From NCBI GenBank assembly GCA_031257105.1, contig JAIRPG010000110.1:1-32476 (forward strand): a stretch of 32,476 nucleotides of DNA, given 5' to 3'. This document shows, one piece after another, positions 16,640-23,646 of this stretch. Below the pieces are notes generated by a model, which did not search any database, was not told the DNA's origin, and saw nothing but the letters and a program-made list of their open reading frames with translations. Numbering within the stretch: the stretch's first letter is position 1; each line of letters starts with the position of its first letter. Made by a program: the position numbers and the translations under genes. The stretch comes from Treponema sp. Its GTDB lineage: Bacteria > Spirochaetota > Spirochaetia > Treponematales > Breznakiellaceae.

Positions 16640-17180
16640 TCAGAAAATCCTCCCGCTGTTTCAATTCCGAAGATTCAGCGGCCTTGGATTCGGCGATAAT
16701 ATCATTAAAGACCTTTTTATCGATGTACTTAACCGTCAATGGCCGTTCTATGGCTATCCGGGTATCGTCATTTTCCCACACCGCTTCCGCAGGGGAAAGG
16801 GATGCGGGTTCGCCGTATTTTTTGACAAACGAAGTATACACCGAATAGTGATCCACCATGCCGCTGTCCAGGGAAAAAGCCATGATAAAGAGTTCCCCCT
16901 CCCGCAACTGGAAAAAGGCCCGCCGGATATAGGTAGCGCCGGTAGTCTCCACCAGGCTCTGTTCCCGAAAAGGAAGAAACGATACATCCCGGTCTCCCCG
17001 GAAGCGGAAAAGCTCATCTTGCTGCAAGACCGATTTTAGATCGTCAAGCCCCATACCAAGCCGCAGTTCCCGGAAGCTCCGGGGCAGCGCGGCTTGACCG
17101 TTCTCTTCTTGAGCCGGGGCAGAGACGGCGAGGAGCGAGAGCCCGGCAGCCAGCCAGAAACACCATTTTGCGTTTACCAT
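16629..17180 (-). CDS. exported protein of unknown function
   Basis: A 183-residue protein with a signal peptide (cleavage expected after SAPA, about residue 23) and no cysteine lipobox. The mature part begins FRELRLGMGLDDLKSVLQQD, a pattern seen in many small periplasmic proteins that read 'x-LGM-x-x-x-x-V'; it later contains FSLDSGMVDHYSVYTSFVKKYGEP. I do not recognise a specific family. The start at 17180 has AGAGG 7 bases upstream. On its strand GCCGATAT (17197-17204) resembles a flagellar (sigma-28) -10 box, but no matching -35 is seen. It is the first gene of a pair with the DUF192 lipoprotein and is divergent from fliS. Confidence 0.75.
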   Translation of the reverse strand: MVNAKWCFWLAAGLSLLAVSAPAQEENGQAALPRSFRELRLGMGLDDLKSVLQQDELFRFRGDRDVSFLPFREQSLVETTGATYIRRAFFQLREGELFIMAFSLDSGMVDHYSVYTSFVKKYGEPASLSPAEAVWENDDTRIAIERPLTVKYIDKKVFNDIIAESKAAESSELKQREDFLNDF

Positions 17181-17257
17181 AATAATTCCTCTCTATATAT
17201 CGGCTCAAAACTCCCGCCCCTATATGTTTTCTTCTTTTATAGGAAAGACGATTTAGC

Positions 17258-17284
17258 TTATGATTCTTTTATCAATACCGATAA
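17258..17284 (+). promoter_or_regulatory. flagellar (sigma-28-type) promoter candidate for fliS
   Basis: TTATGATT (17258-17265; 5 of 8 matches to TAAAGTTT), 11 bases, ACCGATAA (17277-17284; 7 of 8 matches to GCCGATAA). Spacing and elements fit the sigma-28/FliA consensus, and the downstream gene is a flagellar chaperone. Transcription should start near 17291. Confidence 0.5.
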
Positions 17285-17290
17285 TAAAGT

Positions 17291-17322
17291 GCGCCCCTGT
17301 AGGCAGCATCTACAGGCGGCGC
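17291..17322 (+). promoter_or_regulatory. 12-bp stem-loop at the 5' end of the fliS mRNA leader
   Basis: GCGCC plus CCTGTAG (17291-17302) pairs with CTACAGG (17310-17316) and GGCGC (17318-17322), leaving a 7-base loop GCAGCAT and one bulged C (17317). It begins exactly where the sigma-28-type promoter should start transcription and ends 9 bases before the ribosome binding site. No T-run follows, so it is not a terminator. A 5'-terminal stem-loop can protect mRNA from decay; a binding site for a regulator is the alternative. Confidence 0.6.
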
Positions 17323-17346
17323 TGAATCGGTGGAGGGGAGAATATC

Positions 17347-17796
17347 TTGGCCTATACAAACGCTTTATCCGCATATCGGGAAACGAGAATCAAGACGGCA
17401 AGCCAGGGGCAGCTTATCATCATGCTCTACGACGAGGCAGTGAAGCAGTTAGATAACAGCTTGGATCTGATCGCGTTGAACGGCAGAGATAAGAAAGATC
17501 CTGCAAGAATCGAACAGATTGGGAAAGCTATCATCAAAACCCAGGAGATCATCACTGAACTGATGGTTTCTTTGGACTTTGAGCAGGGCGGCGAAATAGC
17601 GAAGAACCTTTTTGCCCTGTATACCTGGTTCAACCAAGAGCTTATGGAATCACAGATCGCCCAGGATTTACGGAGGATTACCAATATCAGGAATATGATG
17701 AACGATCTTCGCGGCGCATGGTCAGAAGCGGCGACAAAAATTTCCGCCGATGGAATGAACCGGCCCGGCGAAGGTGTAAGCATCGCCGCCGGTTGA
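17347..17796 (+). CDS. fliS: flagellar export chaperone FliS
   Basis: A 149-residue helical cytoplasmic protein that binds the flagellin C-terminus and keeps it unfolded before export. Family features are the N-terminal YTNALSAYRETRIKTASQGQLIIMLYDEAVKQL (read in two parts: the YRETRIKTAS and LIIMLYD motifs), then the four-helix body with ITELMVSLDFEQGGEIAKNLFALYTW. The start codon is TTG, supported by GGAGGGGAG ending 6 bases upstream and by the FliS N-terminus. It is the first gene of a run that continues with a FlgN-like chaperone and, surprisingly, DNA polymerase I. A sigma-28-type promoter and a stem-loop precede it. Confidence 0.92.
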   Translation: MAYTNALSAYRETRIKTASQGQLIIMLYDEAVKQLDNSLDLIALNGRDKKDPARIEQIGKAIIKTQEIITELMVSLDFEQGGEIAKNLFALYTWFNQELMESQIAQDLRRITNIRNMMNDLRGAWSEAATKISADGMNRPGEGVSIAAG

Positions 17797-17803
17797 GGAT
17801 AAC

Positions 17804-18307
17804 ATGACTGTTCCGCCTCATACGACAGAGAGCGCCGGAAGCGCCTTAGCCCCGGAGGAACTCGCCCAACGGGTTGCTATTTTGAAGCGTTTCCGGGAAC
17901 TCTTGCTGGCCCAGCGGGACAGGTTCCGGACATATCTGGACGTTTTAGATAAACAGCAAGATATGATCGAAAAGGGCAATGCGGATGATCTGATTGCCCA
18001 TGTCGAGATGGAAGAAAAAATCGTGGCGGATATTTTTTCCATCCAAAAAGTTATCGATCCGTTGGAAGATATGTACCGGGCCGCTTATCCGGAAACTGCC
18101 GGCACGGCGCCGGCGGAAATTCCAGGGCTCAAATCGGCTCTGGAAGAACTCAAGCTTGAAGCCGTCGCCCGGACAGAGCGGAACAAAGAACTTCTTTCCC
18201 GGCGCATGGATGAAATCCGCTCTGAAATCAAGATCTTGCGGGCAAACCCCTATAGGGGAAGCGGTTCGGCAATCGCCGCCCCCTCACTGATAGATATTAA
18301 AGGATGA
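17804..18307 (+). CDS. flgN: FlgN-like flagellar chaperone
   Basis: A 167-residue, almost wholly helical, charged protein with long coiled-coil stretches: ILKRFRELLLAQRDRFRTYL and LDKQQDMIEKGNADDLIAHV, then a C-terminal helix with RTERNKELLSRRMDEIRSEI. The motif 'L-x-x-Q-x-x-x-I-x-x-G-(N/D)' followed by an acidic helix is typical of FlgN, the chaperone for hook-filament junction proteins FlgK and FlgL. FlgN is poorly conserved, so the call leans on the fliS neighbour 7 bases upstream. The stop overlaps the polA start as ATGA. Confidence 0.7.
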   Translation: MTVPPHTTESAGSALAPEELAQRVAILKRFRELLLAQRDRFRTYLDVLDKQQDMIEKGNADDLIAHVEMEEKIVADIFSIQKVIDPLEDMYRAAYPETAGTAPAEIPGLKSALEELKLEAVARTERNKELLSRRMDEIRSEIKILRANPYRGSGSAIAAPSLIDIKG

Positions 18308-21156
18308 CCCCTCTCTACCTTATTGACGCCTACGGGCTTATTTACCGTTTTCATTTTGCGTTTCTTTCCCGTCCGCTTCGCAATGTCAAGGGACAGAATG
18401 TATCGGCTCTGTTCGGATTTGCCCGAACACTCGTAAATCTACTGAACGAGGGGGCGCCCGCTATTGGGCCTGACGAGAAACCCCTGGATACGCTTCAGAT
18501 ACCTCTCCGTATGGCGGCGGTTTTTGATTCCCGGACTCCGACCTTTCGTCATAAGCAGTACGCCGGGTACAAGGCTAACCGCCAGAAAGCGCCGGAGGAT
18601 CTTCATGCCCAGGTGCCCCTGGTGGAAGAAGTGCTGCGGGTATTAGGGGTTCCCGCCCTGCAAGCTGAGGGCTACGAAGCTGATGATATTATCGCAACCT
18701 TGGCCTTAAAATGCCGGCAAGAAGGCCGTTCTTGTTATATCCTCTCGTCAGATAAGGATCTGCTCCAACTGGTAGGCCAGGGGATCTACATCCTGCGCCC
18801 CCGGAAGACTTCTGGAAATGAATCAGCCGGAGGAAACTCCGGGGGGGCGCTTTACGAGGTTGTGGACAGCGCGGGGGTAAAGGCCGAATGGGGCGTTCTC
18901 CCGGAGAAAATGCTGGATCTCCTCTCGCTCACCGGGGACAGCTCCGACAATGTGCCGGGCGTAAAGGGGATCGGCGATAAGACAGCGGTAAAGCTCATGG
19001 CCCGCTACGGTTCCCTGGACAGCATTTACCAGAACATCGCGGGAATTGAAGGGGCGATAGGGACAAGGCTCGCCGAAGGCAGGGAAAACGCCTATTTTTC
19101 CCGCTCCCTTATCACCCTGGAGCACGCCGTTCCTCTGCCAATCAAAGGTATTGATGATCTTTCCGTGGAAAACATGAACCGGCCCGCCGCCGCCAAGGTA
19201 CTCCTCCGGGAAGGGATCCGGCAAAGCGCCCTGGCCCTCGATCCTAAGGCGGCAAGTTCCGCTGAGGAGGAATCCGGCCCGGTAGAAGGTCAAACCATTC
19301 CCGGTAATAAAGATAAAGCCGGTGGGGAGTCCGCGCCGGATCCCGCCCTATTTGGGGAAGGAAGCTACTCCGCGCTTCTGGATTTTGCCGAACTTGAAGT
19401 CCTCCTTGCCCAAGCGCGGAAACAAAAGCTCTTGGCTCTGGACTTCGAGACCGATTCCCTGGATGCGTGGAAAGCCCGCCCTATCGGTATTTCTCTGGCG
19501 CTGGAATCGAAACAGGCGGTTTACGCGCCGGTAGCGGCTCACTGGGAAGAATCCGGACAATTGAGCCCTTTTCTCGACCCTGCCAAGGTGCGGGATGCGC
19601 TGGCGCCTCTTCTGGCAGACCCAGAGATGACTATTGCCGCCCACAACGCCAAATACGATTACGAAGTTTCCCGGAACTGGGGAATTCCACGGTGGCGGTG
19701 CAAAATATGGGACACCATGGTGGCCGCGTGGGTAGACGATCCGGAGCGGAACAACTATTCTCTGGACTCTCTGGCGGCGGCGCATTTCGGTTACACCGCC
19801 CTGGCCTATCAAGATATTGTGCCGAAAGGCGCTACATTCGATATGGTTCCCCTAAAAACCGCCGTCCGTTATTCCGCTGAAGATGCCGATTTGACGCTAC
19901 GGATGAAAAACTTGCTGGAACCGCGATTAAAGGAAGCCTCCCTCGGGCTCTTTACGGACATGGAAATGCCTCTGCTCCCCATTCTCGCCGAGATGGAAGG
20001 CGAGGGAATCAAGATCGAGCGGCAGGTTCTTAAAGACTACGGGACGGAACTCTTCCAAGAGCTTCAGCGAATACAGGCGGAGACCTACAGAACCGTGGGC
20101 CACGAATTCAACTTGTCTTCCACCAAGCAGCTCCAGGATGTACTCTTTACGGAGCGGAAACTCAAGCCCGGCAAGAAGACCAAGACCGGCTATTCTACCG
20201 ATGTAGCGGTGCTGGAAGAGCTGGCCCGGGAAGATCCTGTACCGGCGCTGATCCTCCGTCACCGGACACTGGCAAAACTAAAATCAACCTACGTGGATAC
20301 TCTGGCGGACGGCGCGGATCAGGAAAGCCGCATCCATACCAACTTCGTCCAGACCGGAACCGCGACAGGCCGCCTTTCCAGCAGGGAGCCAAACCTCCAG
20401 AACATCCCCATCCGGGCCGAAGAAGGCCGCCGTATCCGGGAAGCCTTTATCGCCGGGCCGGGTCATGTACTGATCTCCGCAGATTACAGCCAGATAGAAC
20501 TGGTAGTGTTGGCCCATCTTTCACAGGACGAGAACCTCATCGCCGCTTTTACGGAAGGGAAGGATGTCCACGCCCGGACGGCGGCGCTGATCTTCAACAT
20601 CGATGAAGAAGCGGTACAGCCCGATCAGCGGCGTATCGCCAAGACTATCAACTTTGGGGTGATGTATGGTATGAGCGCTTTTCGGCTGGCTAATGAGTTG
20701 GGGATCAGCCGTACCGGCGCGGCGTCTTTTATCGAAGCCTATTTTAGAACCTACGCCGGCATCCGCCGCTACATCGACGGGCTTATCCGTAAAACCGAGG
20801 AAACTGGTTACGCCTCCACTATCTCTGGCCGGCGGCGTTATATTCCGGCTATCAATTCCCGGAACAAGACCGAAAAAGCCGCCGCCGAGCGGGTAGCGGT
20901 AAACACTCCCATCCAGGGCTCGGCGGCGGACATTGTTAAGATCGCCATGCTCAAACTGGACAAAGCCCTCACGGTTCACCAAAATCCCGCCCGGCTCCTC
21001 TTGCAAGTCCACGATGAACTCATCCTGGAATGTCCCAAGGCCGGAGCAAAGGCGGCGGCGGAACTTGTCCGGCAAGAGATGGAAAACGCGGTAAAGCTCT
21101 CGATTCCCCTGCGGGTAAGCGTGGAAACAGGCAAACGATGGGGGGATTTTCATTAA
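18304..21156 (+). CDS. polA: DNA polymerase I
   Basis: A 950-residue repair and Okazaki-fragment polymerase with all three activities. The 5' nuclease (about 1-290) has SSDKDLLQL and LTGDSSDNVPGVKGIGDKTA. An acidic, poorly conserved linker lies at about 310-345. The 3'-5' proofreading domain is intact: LDFETDS with Asp380 and Glu382, NAKYDYE with Asp452, and YSAEDAD with Tyr523 and Asp527 (complete DEDDY set). The polymerase has motif A DYSQIEL (Asp727), motif B RRIAKTINFGVMYG, and motif C QVHDELI (Asp904). The end GKRWGDFH matches the usual polA C-terminus. It starts as ATGA on the flgN-like gene and its TAA overlaps the proposed coaE ATT start by one base. Confidence 0.97.
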   Translation: MTPLYLIDAYGLIYRFHFAFLSRPLRNVKGQNVSALFGFARTLVNLLNEGAPAIGPDEKPLDTLQIPLRMAAVFDSRTPTFRHKQYAGYKANRQKAPEDLHAQVPLVEEVLRVLGVPALQAEGYEADDIIATLALKCRQEGRSCYILSSDKDLLQLVGQGIYILRPRKTSGNESAGGNSGGALYEVVDSAGVKAEWGVLPEKMLDLLSLTGDSSDNVPGVKGIGDKTAVKLMARYGSLDSIYQNIAGIEGAIGTRLAEGRENAYFSRSLITLEHAVPLPIKGIDDLSVENMNRPAAAKVLLREGIRQSALALDPKAASSAEEESGPVEGQTIPGNKDKAGGESAPDPALFGEGSYSALLDFAELEVLLAQARKQKLLALDFETDSLDAWKARPIGISLALESKQAVYAPVAAHWEESGQLSPFLDPAKVRDALAPLLADPEMTIAAHNAKYDYEVSRNWGIPRWRCKIWDTMVAAWVDDPERNNYSLDSLAAAHFGYTALAYQDIVPKGATFDMVPLKTAVRYSAEDADLTLRMKNLLEPRLKEASLGLFTDMEMPLLPILAEMEGEGIKIERQVLKDYGTELFQELQRIQAETYRTVGHEFNLSSTKQLQDVLFTERKLKPGKKTKTGYSTDVAVLEELAREDPVPALILRHRTLAKLKSTYVDTLADGADQESRIHTNFVQTGTATGRLSSREPNLQNIPIRAEEGRRIREAFIAGPGHVLISADYSQIELVVLAHLSQDENLIAAFTEGKDVHARTAALIFNIDEEAVQPDQRRIAKTINFGVMYGMSAFRLANELGISRTGAASFIEAYFRTYAGIRRYIDGLIRKTEETGYASTISGRRRYIPAINSRNKTEKAAAERVAVNTPIQGSAADIVKIAMLKLDKALTVHQNPARLLLQVHDELILECPKAGAKAAAELVRQEMENAVKLSIPLRVSVETGKRWGDFH

Positions 21157-21760
21157 GCTCATCGGCCTAACCGGTAAGTACTGCGCCGGAAAGAACTATG
21201 TGGCGCGTCTATTGGAAGAGCGGGGACTACCGGTATTGGATGTGGATACGCTGGGGCACCAGGCCATCGAGGTAGAAAAAGCAGCCGTCATTGCCCGGTT
21301 CGGCGCTTCCGTGCTGGGAAGCGGCGGCGTTGTGGATCGAAAAGCGCTGGGGCAACGGGTCTTTGGGAAACCGCCGGAACTGGCCGCTTTGGAGGCGATA
21401 GTCCACCCTGCGGCAAACCGGCTTACCGAAGCGTGGATCGCCGCCCGGCAGGAAAGGGCTTGTGTGATCAACGCCGCCCTGCTCCACCGGTCTTCGGTTT
21501 TTTCCCGGCTGGACTGCGTTATCGTGGTCAACGCCTCGACTCCGGTACGGCTTTTCCGCGCCTGGAAGCGGGATCGCCTTCCCTTGGGCGCGTTGATCCG
21601 CCGTTTCGCCAGTCAAAAAGAATTTCACACTCAATATTCCAGCCGGAAAACCGATATGTATACTGTATATAATAACGGGTGTTCCGTTTTCCGGACCCGC
21701 CGCCAAAGGAGGATGCTGGAAGAACGGATTAATACGATTTTATCCCGGGAGGGGCTATAA
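21152..21760 (+). CDS. coaE: dephospho-CoA kinase, apparently starting at ATT
   Basis: A 202-residue kinase for the last step of coenzyme A synthesis. The P-loop GLTGKYCAGKN (residues about 5-15) is followed by LPVLDVDTLGHQA (the DxD substrate motif) and later LIRRFASQ, giving normal CoaE length. The first ATG/GTG/TTG in frame is the GTG at 21200, which lies after the P-loop and would destroy the enzyme. From there back to the in-frame stop at 21116-21118 no standard start codon exists. ATT at 21152 gives the canonical N-terminus (M/I)KLIGLTG, has GGGGGG (21140-21145) 6 bases upstream, and overlaps the polA stop. ATT initiation is known for infC and pcnB in E. coli. A +1 frameshift fusion to PolA is much less likely because PolA ends normally. 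Confidence 0.85.
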   Translation: MKLIGLTGKYCAGKNYVARLLEERGLPVLDVDTLGHQAIEVEKAAVIARFGASVLGSGGVVDRKALGQRVFGKPPELAALEAIVHPAANRLTEAWIAARQERACVINAALLHRSSVFSRLDCVIVVNASTPVRLFRAWKRDRLPLGALIRRFASQKEFHTQYSSRKTDMYTVYNNGCSVFRTRRQRRMLEERINTILSREGL

Positions 21761-21762
21761 TC

Positions 21763-22770
21763 ATGGAAAAGAAAAAATTACTGCTCGTAACCATATCGGT
21801 AGGGATGTTTCTGGTCGTCACAATAGGCGCGTCGATTCTGGTGTTCACACCGAAGCGTCCGGTTTCCAGTCTTGTTTCTGTTTCAGGAACCGCCCTTGTT
21901 CCGTCCGAAACGAAAGAAGATCTGCTGCCGGTGAATCCCGCAGCGGTAGATCCCGCTGATATGGTGCGTAATGTTGATAGCTTTCAATCCCTTCAACCGG
22001 CGGATAGTTCTTCCTATTCTGGCTCCGGCATCCCTGAAACCAGCGCCCCAACGCCGGTAGTGATCAATGTAACCAAGCCCAGTAGCAGCGCAACGACTAC
22101 ACGCAGTACGAGCGGCGGTAGTACCGCCGGTACTACCACACGAACTACCACTTCCCAATCCTCTAACAGTGGAAGCAGCGCAAAAGCGCCGGTCAGTTCA
22201 TCGAGCAAAACGACTTCGAGTAAAACGACCAGTTCAAACGGCTCTTCCGCAAGCAGTACCACCGGCAGAAGCGGTACTGCTAGTAGCTCTACCGCCGGTA
22301 GTACCGCCGGTACTACCGCTGGTTCCGGCGCTGCCAGTCCTGGCGCCGCCACATCTGGCGCCGCTGCTTCCAGTAAAAGCGGCAGTTCCAGCAGCTCTTC
22401 CACAAGCAGTACCACTGGTAGCGCCCCCGCTTCCGGTAAAAGCGACAATTCTAGTAGCAGTACCGCCGCCCGTTCTACATCCACCGGCAGCGGCGGCGCA
22501 ACCGTTAACCGGACGCCGCTCTATGATACCTTTTGGGTGCAGGCAGGTTCTTTCTCCACGAGCACCAGGGCGGATGGCGTAAAGGAAACGTTGGCTTCTA
22601 AAGGTATTACGTCGGTTATCGAGAACCGGAACTTAGATGGGAAAATGTACTACCGGGTACGGGTAGGGCCTTATACCTCTCAAAATGAAGCGGACTACTG
22701 GCTCGCCCTGATCAAGACGATTGACGGTTTTGAAGAAAGTCAGGTCTGGATGAGTCAGAGCCGCCAATAG
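21763..22770 (+). CDS. membrane-anchored SPOR-domain protein with long Ser/Thr/Gly/Ala linker
   Basis: A 335-residue bitopic protein: short cytoplasmic KKK, one TM helix (about 6-28), a periplasmic low-complexity linker of about 140 residues made almost only of S, T, G and A (about 105-250), and a C-terminal SPOR domain (about 255-335) with FWVQAGSFSTSTRADGVKET and YYRVRVGPYTSQNEADYWL. SPOR domains bind denuded glycan strands at division sites. The length and poor conservation of the linker suggest a flexible reach to the cell wall. It starts 2 bases after the coaE stop with GGGAGGGG upstream. The DNA of the linker contains two copies of a perfect inverted repeat. Confidence 0.85.
   Translation: MEKKKLLLVTISVGMFLVVTIGASILVFTPKRPVSSLVSVSGTALVPSETKEDLLPVNPAAVDPADMVRNVDSFQSLQPADSSSYSGSGIPETSAPTPVVINVTKPSSSATTTRSTSGGSTAGTTTRTTTSQSSNSGSSAKAPVSSSSKTTSSKTTSSNGSSASSTTGRSGTASSSTAGSTAGTTAGSGAASPGAATSGAAASSKSGSSSSSSTSSTTGSAPASGKSDNSSSSTAARSTSTGSGGATVNRTPLYDTFWVQAGSFSTSTRADGVKETLASKGITSVIENRNLDGKMYYRVRVGPYTSQNEADYWLALIKTIDGFEESQVWMSQSRQ
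22117..22137. repeat. perfect inverted repeat in the SPOR linker (copy 1)
   Basis: GGTAGTACC and GGTACTACC flank GCC. An identical copy lies 180 bases downstream. In mRNA it forms a 9-bp stem with a 3-base loop. Confidence 0.8.
22297..22317. repeat. perfect inverted repeat in the SPOR linker (copy 2)
   Basis: Identical 21-base sequence to the copy at 22117, in the same frame (distance 180 = 60 codons), encoding Gly-Ser-Thr-Ala-Gly-Thr-Thr. Confidence 0.8.
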
Positions 22771-22775
22771 ACTGA

Positions 22776-23645
22776 ATGGAAAAGGTAAAAGCTGGTTATA
22801 TCGAAGGTATTGTATCTATCGTTATCAACACGGCGTTGTTTGCTCTCAAATTGTGGGCCGGCATTATAACCGGCTCGCTTGCATTGACCGCCGATGCGTG
22901 GCATACCCTTTCGGATTCAATCACTTCGGTCGTTGTTGTCATCGCGGTTAAGCTTTCCTCAAGGAAGCCCGATAAAGAGCATCCCTTTGGACATGGCCGG
23001 TGGGAGCAGATCGCATCGCTCTTTATCGCCTTCTTCCTCGGTATCATCGCGTTTGATTTCCTAAAAAATTCAGCCATACAATTCATCAACCGAAAAACAA
23101 CTCTCTTTGGAACTTTGGCGGTTGTTGTTACCGTTGTTTCTATTGTGGTAAAAGAACTGTTGGCTCAATACGCTTTTTACACCGGCAGAAAAACCGGTAA
23201 TATCAGCGTAAAAGCCGATGGCTGGCACCACCGGACAGACGCGCTGTCATCTCTCATTGTACTGGCGGGCATCTTATTTGCAAAACAGTGCTGGTGGCTC
23301 GACAGCGTATTGGGCGCCGCCGTTTCCCTCATGTTGTTTTACGCCGCATACAAGATTATCCGGGAAACTATTACAAAACTATTAGGAGAAGAACCCGGAC
23401 AGGAACTCATAGATAAGATCACGGAAGCGGTTATACCGGTATTCGGCGATGGCCTGCGGCTGCACCACTTCCATTTGCATAACTATGTAGCGCATAAAGA
23501 ACTGACGCTGCATATACGGCTTAACAAAGACCTTACCATAGAAAAGGGCCACCAGATAGCCACCGGCATCGAGAATATAATCGGTGAGCGGTTTGGAATA
23601 ATCACCACGATTCATATTGAACCGTTGGTTCCGGCCCGGGATTGA
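22776..23645 (+). CDS. cation diffusion facilitator (probable zinc-type metal/proton antiporter)
   Basis: A 289-residue inner-membrane exporter of divalent metals. Six TM helices fill about residues 10-200, and a cytoplasmic C-terminal domain follows (about 205-289). The transport site is visible as HTLSD in TM2 (His43, Asp47, with Asp40 nearby) and HRTD in TM5 (His152 or His151, Asp155). HxxxD in TM2 is the pattern linked to zinc preference rather than cadmium in related transporters. The C-terminal HHFHLHNYVAHKELTLHI is His-rich and typical of the regulatory domain. It begins 5 bases after the SPOR gene without a visible ribosome binding site, and its composition looks less GC-rich than its neighbours. 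Its stop is 1 base from the guaA stop on the other strand. Confidence 0.93.
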   Translation: MEKVKAGYIEGIVSIVINTALFALKLWAGIITGSLALTADAWHTLSDSITSVVVVIAVKLSSRKPDKEHPFGHGRWEQIASLFIAFFLGIIAFDFLKNSAIQFINRKTTLFGTLAVVVTVVSIVVKELLAQYAFYTGRKTGNISVKADGWHHRTDALSSLIVLAGILFAKQCWWLDSVLGAAVSLMLFYAAYKIIRETITKLLGEEPGQELIDKITEAVIPVFGDGLRLHHFHLHNYVAHKELTLHIRLNKDLTIEKGHQIATGIENIIGERFGIITTIHIEPLVPARD

Positions 23646-23646
23646 A

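Noticed and set aside
21140-21160. Programmed frameshift fusing PolA to CoaE
   Set aside because: The required shift is +1, whereas the G6-A-T4 run would favour -1; PolA has its normal C-terminus and CoaE its normal N-terminus.
22081-22500. CRISPR-like or tandem repeat array
   Set aside because: The repeats are irregular Ser/Thr/Gly/Ala codons inside one open frame with no unique spacers of constant size.
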